Shown here: positions 19,261-28,445 of the stretch, piece by piece
Numbering within the stretch: position 1 is the first letter of the stretch
Layout of the letters: each line of letters begins with the position of its first letter
NCBI GenBank assembly: GCA_000697055.1
Contig: JNDT01001950.1
Coordinates: forward strand, 62,001-126,000
Direction of reading: 5' to 3'
DNA length: 64,000 bases
Source of the DNA: Saksenaea vasiformis B4078
Lineage: Eukaryota; Mucoromycota; Mucoromycetes; Mucorales; Saksenaeaceae
The notes under the pieces: generated by a model
What the model saw: the letters and a program-made list of their open reading frames with translations, nothing else
What the model was told of the DNA's origin: nothing
Database searches by the model: none
Position numbers and translations under genes: made by a program

Positions 19261-20166
19261 CTACTTCAAGCCGACCTCTTTTTGCAGGCACCGATCCCAA
19301 TAACTCTCAGCATGTCTTATCCAACCTTGACAATCGGATGTAGTGACTGTCTTGCAAGCCTCAGCAATGCGTGGCATGAGCATGTCAGCTTTGTCGAGCG
19401 GGTTTCTTCTAATATTTTTCTTGATCTTGGACCAGCATTCTTCAATGGGGTTCAAAAAGGGTGAATATGGCGGCATAAACAAAGGTTTATAGCCAGGCTT
19501 GTTGATAGCATCCACGACAAAGCGAGAGTGATGGATCCTGCAATTATCCATCACAATAAACATATTCTTCATATTATGTTTATCCAGGATGTCCATCGTC
19601 GTCTCCATAAACCGGACAATATGATAAGCTGTAGTACCTTTCTTAAGTTTTAGTGCTTTTGCATCGGTTTGGGCACTAATCTTTCTCTTCTTGGAAGCAG
19701 CCAGCTCAGGAAACTCCTCCTCAATCTTGGCTGCATCACTCTTCTTTAACGGCTCCACCTTCGAGAAGCAGACCCTCCCAAAGGGGGATATACAACCCAC
19801 AATGCTGATATTTACGCCCTTCTGGGTGTGTACTTTCACGACAGCAGGATCCCAAACCCTTGACCATGCACGGCTTCTCATCAACTGTGAATGGAAGCCT
19901 GCCTCATCAACAAACACACAATTCTGTTGAAAATTGACACCGGCAGCTTTCCATTGACTGATGATGTCGAACCGCAGCTCAATTGTTCTTGGGGCAACGC
20001 GGGCCAAAGTGTACTTTGTTGCTTGCTTCAACGAGATCGCGCACTTCTCCCGAATATGCTTATAAAGGCCAGGAATGGATATTTCAAGACCTTCAAAATG
20101 ATCACAGAGCTTCTGTTTTGCTTCGGCAAGAACAATTGATGGATTATCATCAAATAGCTTAATCAA
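19261..20166 (-). CDS. Tc1-like transposase, DDE catalytic ORF (right copy)
   Basis: 301 codons, identical in protein sequence to the left copy's catalytic ORF: VDEAGF, VMDNCRIHH and NPIEECW in the same DD34E spacing. It opens without ATG and overlaps the upstream ORF by 4 bases in the -1 frame. Confidence 0.85.
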   Translation of the reverse strand: MIKLFDDNPSIVLAEAKQKLCDHFEGLEISIPGLYKHIREKCAISLKQATKYTLARVAPRTIELRFDIISQWKAAGVNFQQNCVFVDEAGFHSQLMRSRAWSRVWDPAVVKVHTQKGVNISIVGCISPFGRVCFSKVEPLKKSDAAKIEEEFPELAASKKRKISAQTDAKALKLKKGTTAYHIVRFMETTMDILDKHNMKNMFIVMDNCRIHHSRFVVDAINKPGYKPLFMPPYSPFLNPIEECWSKIKKNIRRNPLDKADMLMPRIAEACKTVTTSDCQGWIRHAESYWDRCLQKEVGLK

Positions 20167-20612
20167 AAAGCTGAATGTTCAGGAAACAGCTTTTTCGGCT
20201 CACGCTTAAGTTGCTTCTTTACGCTTCCGGGAAGAACTGTTCCAGAACCGGCGTTGAACTCGTCTAACAACTTGTAAGGAGTACTACGAGGTATGCCACA
20301 TTGCTCTGCTGCTTTCGGCACTGTGAGTCCTGTTTCTTGAACTAAACTAATGAAGCGCGCAATCTGCTCCTCGCCGTACTTCTTGTATTTTTTCCGTGTT
20401 GTAATGGCAACTTCCTTGAATTCCTCAACAAGGTCGTCTACTGCATCGTCCATTGCAACCGGCTGTGTCTCAGGTTCAGGAACAGCGTCGAATTCGACGA
20501 GCATCTCAATTTGACCATACTCGATAGCGGACTCATCAAAGTCCATCTCATCTGAGCTCTCATCGTAGGCTAAGAGGGGATTCTCAGCAGGGTTGTAGCG
20601 AATGAAGTCCAT
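20163..20612 (-). CDS. Tc1-like transposase, N-terminal ORF (right copy)
   Basis: 149 aa, differing from the left copy only by Arg instead of His at residue 5. Acidic N-terminus, then a basic stretch and helix-turn-helix. Ends at the same TGA inside the T5-GA sequence before the catalytic ORF. Confidence 0.75.
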   Translation of the reverse strand: MDFIRYNPAENPLLAYDESSDEMDFDESAIEYGQIEMLVEFDAVPEPETQPVAMDDAVDDLVEEFKEVAITTRKKYKKYGEEQIARFISLVQETGLTVPKAAEQCGIPRSTPYKLLDEFNAGSGTVLPGSVKKQLKREPKKLFPEHSAF

Positions 20613-20741
20613 TTAGTTTTAGATTTTAGACGAAAAAGATCTCAATAACTTGCTTAAGAAGTCTCAAAAAAAACAAAGCGCGCCTCGAAAAAGAGGACAT
20701 TCGTCTAAATTAGGAAGGTCAGTTCGTCCCAAAAAAAACTG

Positions 20742-21957
20742 TATCTGAAAATCCCAGGGATAAATGTATAACCGTCTTCATATAGCTGATTTCAACAGCA
20801 AGTACTATTTATTTATCGTGTCTTTACTATGGTATATCATATAGCACCTGTATCTCGCTCATTGACGCCGGCTTTAATATTAGGCAAACTGGAACACCTT
20901 TGTTCATGGATAGTGGTTTCTGATTAGTGTGATGATTTATGCATCTCTACTCTTTCTCTACCAGAATGATATAATGAATTCGCCATTATAGCATGGATGT
21001 TCCAGACCTGGTCTGGTTTGTATCAGATGCCCTTCATGCTTAAGACTCTATTGGTCTTATAACATCGTTTATCGCTATGTATTTGTGAAGATTTCTTGTT
21101 TTAGGCATGACCTGCTCTCGTTCTCAAACACATAGTTAAAAGGATATTGCAATTGTCATTTACAACGAGCTCTTATCCCCAAGTTTTCTTCACTCTTTCT
21201 AATGCATACATCTTGATGGTATTTTTTCTTTATTAGTAATCATGTCATGGACTAAACCGTTCTTCAGGATCCTCTTTTCTGCGTGAGCCGTATCATCAAC
21301 CTACGTAATTGCAGGTGACGGGATGGCTTCCTTGTGATGATATCAGCTCTTTTTTCCTTTAACCAAACGGTTTGTCATTATTATTCCTTGCATGCCAATA
21401 CTTACTGTGCAATAGACTCTTGAACGGTTCATCGTCTTCGTTTGTCTTTACCGATAACCAAGGGTAGGTAGCTTTACTCCAAAATAAATCAAGCTAATAT
21501 CCTTCCAATAGTGAGACATCTATGGTGATGACTACGCAAGTCATATTTGGTACTCGCCATCTCGTTTTCTCGCTGACCACATTTGCTATCTATCGTAAGT
21601 GATCCCGCTGCAGTAATGCTTTGATACTGAGCTTTTGAATCTGCCATTGGTTGACGGTTATGATACACCCACAACACCACGTTCTGGGTGTTTACAAAAA
21701 AGCGCCGTAGCTCTTCCGGGAACTGTAAGTGTCGTTTGATCAGGATTCATTTGCATGTGCTAATGACTTCTCCACACAGGCGGCTTTGTGTGATGGCACC
21801 AGGACTACGTAAGTAATGCGCTTTCTTGTGCTTGCCATCTCATCTAAGGTGTTCTAAGGGTCCTGCAAAACATTCTCGTCCGGGAGGCGTATATGCTAAA
21901 ACCATCAGGTAAGAAAAACTGTCGGACCTTTGTGTGAGCTGACTTTTCCGGGATTTT
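20742..21957. other. Non-coding, nothing recognised
   Basis: Lies between the palindrome and the DIRS-like relic. Part of it (from about 21,680) could be the unrecognised terminal repeat of that retroelement, but I could not match it to the other end. Confidence 0.4.
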
Positions 21958-23100
21958 TCATACACCGTTCTGTTTGCAGACCCTGAAGTCAGGAATTTTC
22001 TGAGAGTTGTGGGTCGTTCCTAGCACAACCTCAGTTGACTCCGGGTCGGCCTCCGATGTGGTACCGTTCTCCGTAGTCGAAAAAATTGACCGCACGATAT
22101 GGGTTCCTCGGGCTTCTTGAGCCGTAGGCTTGTAATAGTAGCGCTCGAAAGTATCAGCATTCAAGCTCCAGTTTCCACGTTTCTTGACGTTAAGTATCGA
22201 GTTGCCAGCATCAACCGCTCCTGTACTCGCAGCCGCTCTGATCGAATGTGCTTTGTAAACCGTGGTGTCAATACCCGCGGCTGCTAAGTGGGTCACGACC
22301 CAATTTGCTACAGTAGTCGGCCGAACTGAACGTATTTTGTCTGTATCCAGGATATATGCCAAAAATAAGGTATGGTCTATTGACAATCCGGTGCGCAGGG
22401 ATGCAGTTCTTTGTACGAAGAGATGTAAGGTGTGTACCGGACAGAGATTCGTATCCGGTAGCACGCCTAGTGTTGTAGATTTTGATTGTGCTTCCTTGGG
22501 TTCTCGAACCACCAGAAAGACACCCTTCACTTCGCTTTGGCCCCGTTGAAAGCTGACATCTCGCTGTTGCAATCTGCCCAAGTCGGAGCTAGGGCGCCAC
22601 ATCGTCGCGAGGCAAAGTAGGAGTAATGTCTTTGCCTGGAGTTTATCTAAAGGAAGATCCTCTGTCGTGCCCCAAGTTTTGATGTACCCTAGTAGTACCT
22701 GAACGTCCCAGGTCTCCGCGTCGCTTTTGGTGGGGATCTTGACCGTAGTGCGTATCTTGGCTCTGAAAAAGTTTGCAAGAAGAGGTTGGTCCGCTAGACT
22801 AGGTTTATCAGGGTAAAGCACCCGAAAAACTGAACCAATGGCTGAGCGGAAAGTTTTAAGGTACGTGTATGAGTATTGCTTGTTGGCTACCAAAAACCTG
22901 AGAATAGCGTGAACGTCGTAGCTGTTGGGGTCTAAAGGAGGTGTCTGTTTCTGTGTCCATTTTACCCATGTCTTCCAAGCTCGGTTGTATACTTGCGTTG
23001 TGTGTTGCCGTGTATTGCATAAGATGAAGCTGGCATCTTTTTCTGAGATACCCTGTGTACGATAGGCCTGTTTGAGAATTTCCATGCGATCATAGCCCAA
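21958..23100 (-). CDS. DIRS-like tyrosine recombinase
   Basis: The open frame runs further upstream (to 23,535), but that part overlaps the RNase H region and reads as a shadow; recombinase-like sequence starts near 23,100. N-terminal SAM-like part: NTRQHTTQVYNRAWKTWVKW. Catalytic residues: Arg in LCLATMWRPSSDLGRL, the H-x-x-R box in KAHSIRAAASTGAVDAG, and a Tyr in ADTFERYYYKPT. The frame is undamaged in a copy whose other genes are broken. Confidence 0.8.
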   Translation of the reverse strand: MGYDRMEILKQAYRTQGISEKDASFILCNTRQHTTQVYNRAWKTWVKWTQKQTPPLDPNSYDVHAILRFLVANKQYSYTYLKTFRSAIGSVFRVLYPDKPSLADQPLLANFFRAKIRTTVKIPTKSDAETWDVQVLLGYIKTWGTTEDLPLDKLQAKTLLLLCLATMWRPSSDLGRLQQRDVSFQRGQSEVKGVFLVVREPKEAQSKSTTLGVLPDTNLCPVHTLHLFVQRTASLRTGLSIDHTLFLAYILDTDKIRSVRPTTVANWVVTHLAAAGIDTTVYKAHSIRAAASTGAVDAGNSILNVKKRGNWSLNADTFERYYYKPTAQEARGTHIVRSIFSTTENGTTSEADPESTEVVLGTTHNSQKIPDFRVCKQNGV

Positions 23101-24033
23101 CGGGACATCTTCCATGTCACTGAGTCCATCGTCATCCAGGTCAGCATCGGCCACCAGTATTGAGTCAGCCAATGAGGTGTGATGATCACCGCCGTTTTCA
23201 CTTTGTCTTCCTTCAGCTTGCGAAGGACCTGTGGAATCAGGCGCCAAGGAGAATGGAGATATAGTCCTCTCTCCAGCCAATGCTGTTGAAATGCGTCGAT
23301 CGCTGTCGCTGACAGGTCTGGGTGGAAGCTCCAGTATGTGGGAAGTTGTGCATTGTGCCTGGCTGCGAATGCATCTATGGTCAATGGCCCCCAACGCTTC
23401 TGAAGATACCGAAATCTGGTGCGTGGAATCTGCATCTCGTATAATGGTCTCGTCGTTCGACTGAGTGTATCTGCTGCTACGTTGTTTACCCCCGCAATGT
23501 AATGATAAATCAACGTCAGGTGAAAGCGGTTGCATAGCTCCTGAATCGCTAAGGCGATTTCCTGTAGGTGCATGGAGCTGGTTCCCCCGACTTCTTGACG
23601 TACTTCAACACTGTGATGCTGTCCGAGTAGATTTGGATGGTCGTGCTTTCGTAATCTTTTGCGTGGAGTTGAAGCGCAAAGAGAATCGTCTTCAATTCTC
23701 GAACATTGATCGATTCGTCTTTTTCTCTGTTGTTCCAGTGGCCATGGGTTGGATCTTGGGAGAACTCACCCCCCAGCCTGTGTCGGAGGCGTCGACATGT
23801 ATGGTGATACTGGGAGGCTGAGTGGGTGCCAGTCGAATTGGAAGACCATTCTTCTGGCTCGCTATGTTCATCCACCAGTCCAAGTCCTGCCGTCCATTCT
23901 GCGAAAAGGGACATATTGCTTCCCAGTTGTGGTGATTCTGGTGTAAACTCCGTGTTAGATCCCGTTGTAGGTATCCCCAATCGCCGGGATCATCGAAGTC
24001 ATCTTCCCCAGGAGTCCCGCTATCCACCGGCAA
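22962..24033 (-). pseudogene. DIRS-like RNase H and following domain (frameshifted)
   Basis: Three frames carry successive pieces. 24,033 to about 23,760: YLQRDLTRSLH, then the RNase H core ITIHVDASDTGWGVSS. About 23,760-23,590: ESINVRELKTILFALQLHA and IQIYSDSITVLKYVKKSG. From about 23,580: IHYIAG-type helix YHYIAGVNNVAADTLSR, then WGPLTIDAFAARHNAQLPTY, the conserved block found after RNase H in DIRS1-like elements. One shift is in the C5/G5 run at 23,584-23,588, where one G is lacking; another is near 23,755. Confidence 0.75.
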
Positions 24034-25008
24034 GACTTCGACCGGTGTGATTCTCTCACTTGTCGAATGCGTGAGCGCAGTTTCGTCATTTTCTGAGTAG
24101 GTACTTGGATTGTCATCAATTTCGTGTTGAACACAAATCCTAGAAATTCCTGAACGTGAGATGGGTGCAGCTTACCTTTCTCTTGGTTTATGATAAATCC
24201 TGGCTTCTGAAAGTGTGGTATCACCGTTTGAAGTGATCTCTTCATTTCTACTAAGGTTTTGGCCAAAATACAAATGTCGTCGAGGTAATATACCAGACGG
24301 ATCCCCGCGCGCCTTAGCGGTTCGATCGCGTAACGCATTAATTTCGAAAATACCCGTGGTGCAACACTCAAGCCAAAAGCGAGGGATTTGTATTAGTAGA
24401 TAGAGTCCCGGTGGCGGAAGGAAAGATATCGCCGAGATTCTGGATGGATTGGTACCACTACGTACGCATCCTTCAAATCTAGTTTGCAAAGTAAGTCGTC
24501 CTTCTCGATAATATCTCGTAACGCTGGAACGTCCTCCATCTTGAAATGATGGCATTGCACAAACTGATTGATTTTCTTGCAATCCAAGATCGGACTTCGC
24601 TTGGTCGGTTCTTGGATCGTGAAGAACTTGGATAAGAACCGATCGTCCTGATCCGGTGACATTTCGATGATTCTCGCTTTGAGAAATTTCTGTACGGCCT
24701 CGTCTACTGCAGCTTGATCGTCGGCCGGTAGTTGTAATCCTCTCGATCTCCATGGAATGGGTTGAGATACCCACTGTATTCTGTAACCCTCGCTGACCAC
24801 AGATAACGGCCAAGGATGATTCGTCGTCTGGTGCCAATATTTCGTAAAATGGTTCAGGCGACCGCCTGGTAAGATGCCATCCGTTGGTGCACTGTAGTGC
24901 AGGCTCGATGGTTGAAGCTCCAGTTTGCCCAGCGCCTGTTGCGTTTCTATTGATGGTTGGATGAGCTTGGGTTGGTTTGGATGTTGGGTTTTTCTGTCGT
25001 GTCAGAGG
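23955..25008 (-). pseudogene. DIRS-like reverse transcriptase (in-frame stop, frameshift)
   Basis: Open from about 25,008. DIRS-type motifs in order: GILPGGRLNHFTKYW near the start, ILDCKKINQFV, LCKLDLKDAYVVVPIH (motif A), YKSLAFGLSVAPRVFSKLM (motif B), RLVYYLDDICIL (motif C, YLDD) and VQEFLGFVF. A TAA at 24,393-24,395 sits directly before YKSLAFGLS where related proteins have Gln (Y-Q-F). After MIPAIGDTY the frame ends at 23,955. Residues expected before YLQRDL are missing and the RNase H continues in another frame, indicating a small deletion near 23,970. Confidence 0.8.
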
Positions 25009-25774
25009 GAGGGCTCCTGCCCTTGCCAAAAAAACCCTTGTTGCCTCCATTGAAACCTCGTCCTCGTGAATTGAAGCTTGACCCTCTTCAGGGTCCTCGA
25101 CCGCGAAAGGGTCCATTTCCATAGGAGTTGCTTCTTGATGTGGAGGTTGCACTCCGGAGAATGGCTTGCTCGGATCTTGCTTGATGTATCTTCTCGACAA
25201 TTTCGGAAGAGAATGCCATTGTCTTGTCGTGCTCGTCTTCGGCATCCTCAAGGTACCGCATACTTTCCGGTAATTTGAGTGCTTTTGCAGAGAGCTGTCT
25301 AGCTTCTTGATCCCACTGTCTACCGGTGGTGAATTGAAAGTTTGCCAATCGTCTGAGTTTCTCAAGAATTCCTTTGAGGTCGTCTCCGTCGTTTTCATCG
25401 CCTCCTCGTGTGAGGATGAACTTGACATCTTCATAGATTTCTGTGGTGGCTTGTGCTGCCACTCTGACTTTGTCTGAAAGTTTGTAACTCTGGGAAACCG
25501 TTTGATAGGCGTCCAATGAGTATTTCTTGAGGTCTGAAACGAAGGCTTTGTTGACTGCGCCTTGTTTAGTCCACTCTCCTCCATCGTACTTTTGCACTTC
25601 TCGGCAATACCGTTTGATGTTCTGTTGTAGTTCAGCTTGGGAAGACTGGTCCATCTCCTCGAGGATTTCCGAGGGAAGAATGGATCTGTCTCTGATACTT
25701 GTTTCGGTTGCTCGGCGGAGTAGTTCATTAAATTGCTCTTGTGTAAGCGTAACCATGCCATTGTTACTTTCCAT
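24947..25774 (-). pseudogene. DIRS-like Gag protein (in-frame stop)
   Basis: ATG at 25,774, frame open to 24,947 except for TGA at 25,088-25,090. The first 229 codons are helical and charged. Around the stop is a Gly/Arg-rich nucleic-acid-binding tail (FRGRGP, stop, RGSSFNSRGRGFNGG) that continues in the same frame, so the stop is most simply a changed Arg codon (CGA to TGA). The frame overlaps the start of RT by about 60 bases, as is usual in DIRS elements. A 529-codon frame on the same strand through this region is a shadow frame. Confidence 0.65.
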
Positions 25775-26405
25775 ACTTAGACCACGATGCGCGGCTTAGA
25801 AAGATATGATGTATTAGAGTAGAAACAAAAAAAATTTTTATAGACCAATAAAAGCGCGGCTTGGAGAGCTAGTACCACATCTTCTGCCTCCCCTTCGTCA
25901 ACTTGTTGGATTTTACCAAGCTTCTCTGTCGGATATCAACAACAGCTGGGCTTGATAGATTGGTGGATTCATGATTGTGTAACCTATAGCCTTCAAGTAC
26001 GTCGGTCGTGTCTGGTACGGTTTGAGGCATCTGATGACCTTCCGGAAATACCGCATCCCTACAGACGATTTCGGTGCCTCTGTTCGATTTGATGATCTAT
26101 ATGAAACAAGAAAGCTGCCAGAATTGATAGCTTAAGATTTTCAGAATGCGACATGAGATATATGGACGCCGAATATTGATCCTGGTGTGACAGTAATGGA
26201 AGCGATATGTATCGCAAAGAATCCGATACTGAACGCAAGCGCAGACATGTTCGAATCTTATGCTTGATAACTTCGTGAAATAACGGCACCTCTGCTACGG
26301 TGACATCCCCATATTGGCAGAATTATTGTTGAAATCAGTTTATGCACGCGTTGTCATCAATGAAGTTCATGTAACAGATTCATCACCTTTACACACACCC
26401 TAAAA
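25775..26405. other. Border between transposon block and gene block
   Basis: No supportable gene. It probably includes the 5' terminal part of the DIRS-like element. No second RNA-recognition motif for the neighbouring gene was found here. Confidence 0.4.
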
Positions 26406-27413
26406 CTACCCTCGTGGTTTTTTAGCGAGCCGCTGCGTTTGCAGCAGTGCTCTCTTTTTCTCGTATGCTACAACTCTAGCCATCCGAGACTTTTCCTCCT
26501 GCTCTTCTCGTTTCGCCTCATCATCAGATTCAAGTTCGGATTCATCGCTGGCAAGCATAGTATCGTGTTTCCGTTTCAGCTGTCAGATACGCGGTTACAG
26601 CCAGTTCTCTTTCTTTTTTGCAGCTCATGACTACCGCTTCCTTACCATATTAGGTGTTGCATTCCGTTCCATGGCACCAAAGGGTGGGGCAAGATTCATT
26701 TTGTTCATCAAATGCAAAACTTGGACATATAGCCGCGGTACAGTAGCCACGGCATGCATTATATTTGAAAGGATCTCAGGTGTGGGATCAGGGTATCGGT
26801 AACATAAATGCGGATTTGGAGGATAGTGAAGCCTGTAATGTTGTTGTCAATCGATTTCAAATCTGGTTGCCATTCATTCCTACCCTAGATCCGTTGCCAC
26901 CGGCTCTGGTTCCTTCGCCGCCTTTGCGGTATTTGATCTACCGATTGTCAGTTCCCTTCGGAGGAGGCATAAATGGTCAAACTTTACGTGTTTTGGCTAG
27001 TATTAGCAATTCGCTTCGGATCAGGCGTCGCGTACTCTACACGAAGCTTTTTATGTTCTTCAAACTCGGCTGAAAGTAGTCGTTGGTACGCGTGCGCAGC
27101 AGTGCCACGGTTAGCAAAATCAAGAAACACCGTTCCTTTCTATCTCTAATGTGTAAACAAAGATTATGCAACTGCCAGCTTTCATGTACCATGCTTGGTC
27201 CTTGCATTATGCGAACATCGCAAGTTTGGTACTGCTCAAAGTACTGGCGCGCCTGATCCGTAGATCCAGTGATCGTCGGTGGCACGCCTTTTACCACGAG
27301 CGTTGTGGTGGTGTCCTATCCCGATTTTGGGATTAGTCATACCCCAGTAGCAGAAGATTTGCAAAGGACCCTACATCAGACAAATCGTAATCGTTGTCCG
27401 ACAGGTTGTTCAT
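26406..27413 (-). CDS. RNPC3: U11/U12 snRNP 65K-like RNA-binding protein, short form
   Basis: Six exons: 27413-27375, 27315-27190, 27139-26988, 26937-26884, 26832-26646, 26579-26406; introns 50-66 bp, 243 aa, all phases close. Residues 14-106 form one RRM (TLVVKGVPPTITGS, then GTVFLDFANRGTAAHAY). Residues about 126-170 match the linker typical of the U11/U12-65K protein of the minor spliceosome: YPDPTPEILSNI, then YVQVLHLMNKMNLAPPFG. A following acidic SDESELESDDEAKR block corresponds to the same region of animal homologues. The protein stops after a basic tail, KKPRG, so the second RRM, which binds U12 snRNA in animals, is absent. Divergent from NAT9 with 60 bp between the ATGs. Confidence 0.85.
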
Positions 27414-27473
27414 TGGCTTCATCGCGGAAGAAAAGGCGAGAAACTGGAACAGTGCCGGTCACACAGCTGCCTC
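27414..27473. promoter_or_regulatory. Short bidirectional promoter region
   Basis: Only 60 bp separate the start codons of the 65K-like gene (-) and NAT9 (+). Both genes must share promoter sequence, and 5' UTRs probably overlap. No TATA box is seen. Confidence 0.5.
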
Positions 27474-28385
27474 ATGCGACAAAACGAAAATCTTGTCCTG
27501 GTAATGTCATCAGGGGTTAAAGCAAATCGACCTAAGACCTACGGATAGATCGGTACAAAAACCATTCTTGTGCCATACAAGAAAGAGCATGTCCTTCAAT
27601 ATCATGAGTGGATGAAATCACCATTTCTGCAAGGTATGCATGCTTGAGTTACCGAGACACGCCGTGACGAGGACAACTGAGACACATTCATTAGAAATGA
27701 CGGCATCCGAGCCGTTGACTCTCGAAGAAGAATACGCAATGCAGCGTTCATGGCATGAAGATGAATACAGTAAATGTGAAAGGCGATATTGGCTGCAACT
27801 CACGACGAAATTTTTCAGAGTGTACGTTCATTATTCTTGCTTTACCTGCGGCGTCTTCGGAACCATTAGCAGAAATGTCAATCCATGATGTGAGAAAGAA
27901 AGCCATGATGATTGGAGATGTTAATATCTTCCTAAACGACCCTGATGGTGATTTGACCTTTGGAGAAATCGAGATTATGATTGCTGAAGAAGGCTTCCGA
28001 CGTAATGGTTATGGTTTAGAAGCTTTGAAGATGATGATGAGCTACGGTAAATGTCGGTTAGACAAGACGAACTCCATTAATATTTAATGCAGGTTTGATG
28101 GAACTTGGTTTGCGTACATTTCACGCCAAGATCTCTCTAACGAATCAACCAAGTATTGATCTCTTCAAAACGAAGCTGAAGTTTTACGAGGTGTCTGTAT
28201 CGTCCATGTTCCAAGAAACCACGTTGGAATGGTCCATACAGGAAGCAGAGGCCGAAGACGGCGAAGCCTACGGTTCAAGAGGTACCATCGAACAAAAACA
28301 GCTTCTTCGTGACGATTGCGAGATCCTGAAACAATTTTGGAATACAAGTATACGAAAAGGAGAATATGAGACAATAAATGAATAG
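27474..28385 (+). CDS. NAT9: N-acetyltransferase 9 homologue (GNAT family)
   Basis: Five exons: 27474-27500, 27549-27633, 27695-27769, 27819-28046, 28093-28385; introns 46-61 bp; 235 aa. The start MRQNENLVLIGTKTILVPY aligns with animal NAT9. Further matches: HEWMKSPFLQ, TASEPLTLEEEYAMQ, EDEYKCTFIIL, GDVNIFLNDPDGDLTFGEIE, MIAEEGFRRNGYGLEAL (the acetyl-CoA-binding R/Q-x-x-G-x-G/A type loop), SYGLMELGL, and VSSMFQETTLEW near the end. NAT9 proteins are small GNAT acetyltransferases, in animals linked to microtubule stability; substrate is not established. It ends 60 bp from the convergent F-box gene. Confidence 0.92.
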
Positions 28386-28445
28386 ACACAATTAGATGAA
28401 CAGATAAAATTCGCGAGAATAAGAAATAGCATGCTGACACGCACT

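Larger units (their letters stand above)
17064..20741. repeat. 3.7 kb near-perfect palindrome of two Tc1-like elements
   Basis: Positions i and 37,782-i are complementary from 17,170 to about 18,816 and from 18,966 to 20,612 with no indel (for example ORF ends 18,521/19,261 and ORF starts 17,170/20,612). The arms continue outward to the CAG/CTG ends with one 24-26 bp indel. I found one coding difference (His5 against Arg5 in the first ORF) and a few in the terminal repeats. The unpaired centre is about 150 bp. Explanations: two insertions in opposite orientation followed by homogenisation, an inverted duplication, or an assembly fold-back. The private indel and substitutions argue against a simple assembly artefact. 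Confidence 0.9.
19165..20741 (-). mobile_element. Tc1-like DNA transposon, right copy
   Basis: Mirror image of the left copy with the same long inverted repeats. The outer end (20,739-20,741, CTG) is followed by TA. Its 5' leader (about 20,630-20,660) carries 24 bp missing from the left copy, a match to the sequence just inside the 3' terminal repeat (CTTGCTTAAGAAGTCTCAAA). The right copy may therefore be closer to the original form. Confidence 0.8.
21958..25774 (-). mobile_element. DIRS-like tyrosine-recombinase retrotransposon, decayed
   Basis: Read right to left: a Gag-like protein, reverse transcriptase, RNase H with the downstream DIRS domain, and an overlapping tyrosine recombinase. 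That order with a tyrosine recombinase in place of integrase and no protease defines the DIRS group. Two in-frame stops and at least three frameshifts break Gag, RT and RNase H, while the recombinase frame is open. DIRS terminal repeats were not recognised, so the coordinates cover only the coding part. Confidence 0.85.

Noticed and set aside
23100..23535. N-terminal 145 codons of the long recombinase frame
   Set aside because: They overlap the RNase H/DIRS domain region, where family motifs are in another frame; kept out of the recombinase call.
24172..25761. A 529-codon minus-strand frame overlapping Gag and RT of the DIRS-like element
   Set aside because: It contains none of the Gag or RT motifs; the real motifs lie in the two other frames. 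It is a long shadow frame.
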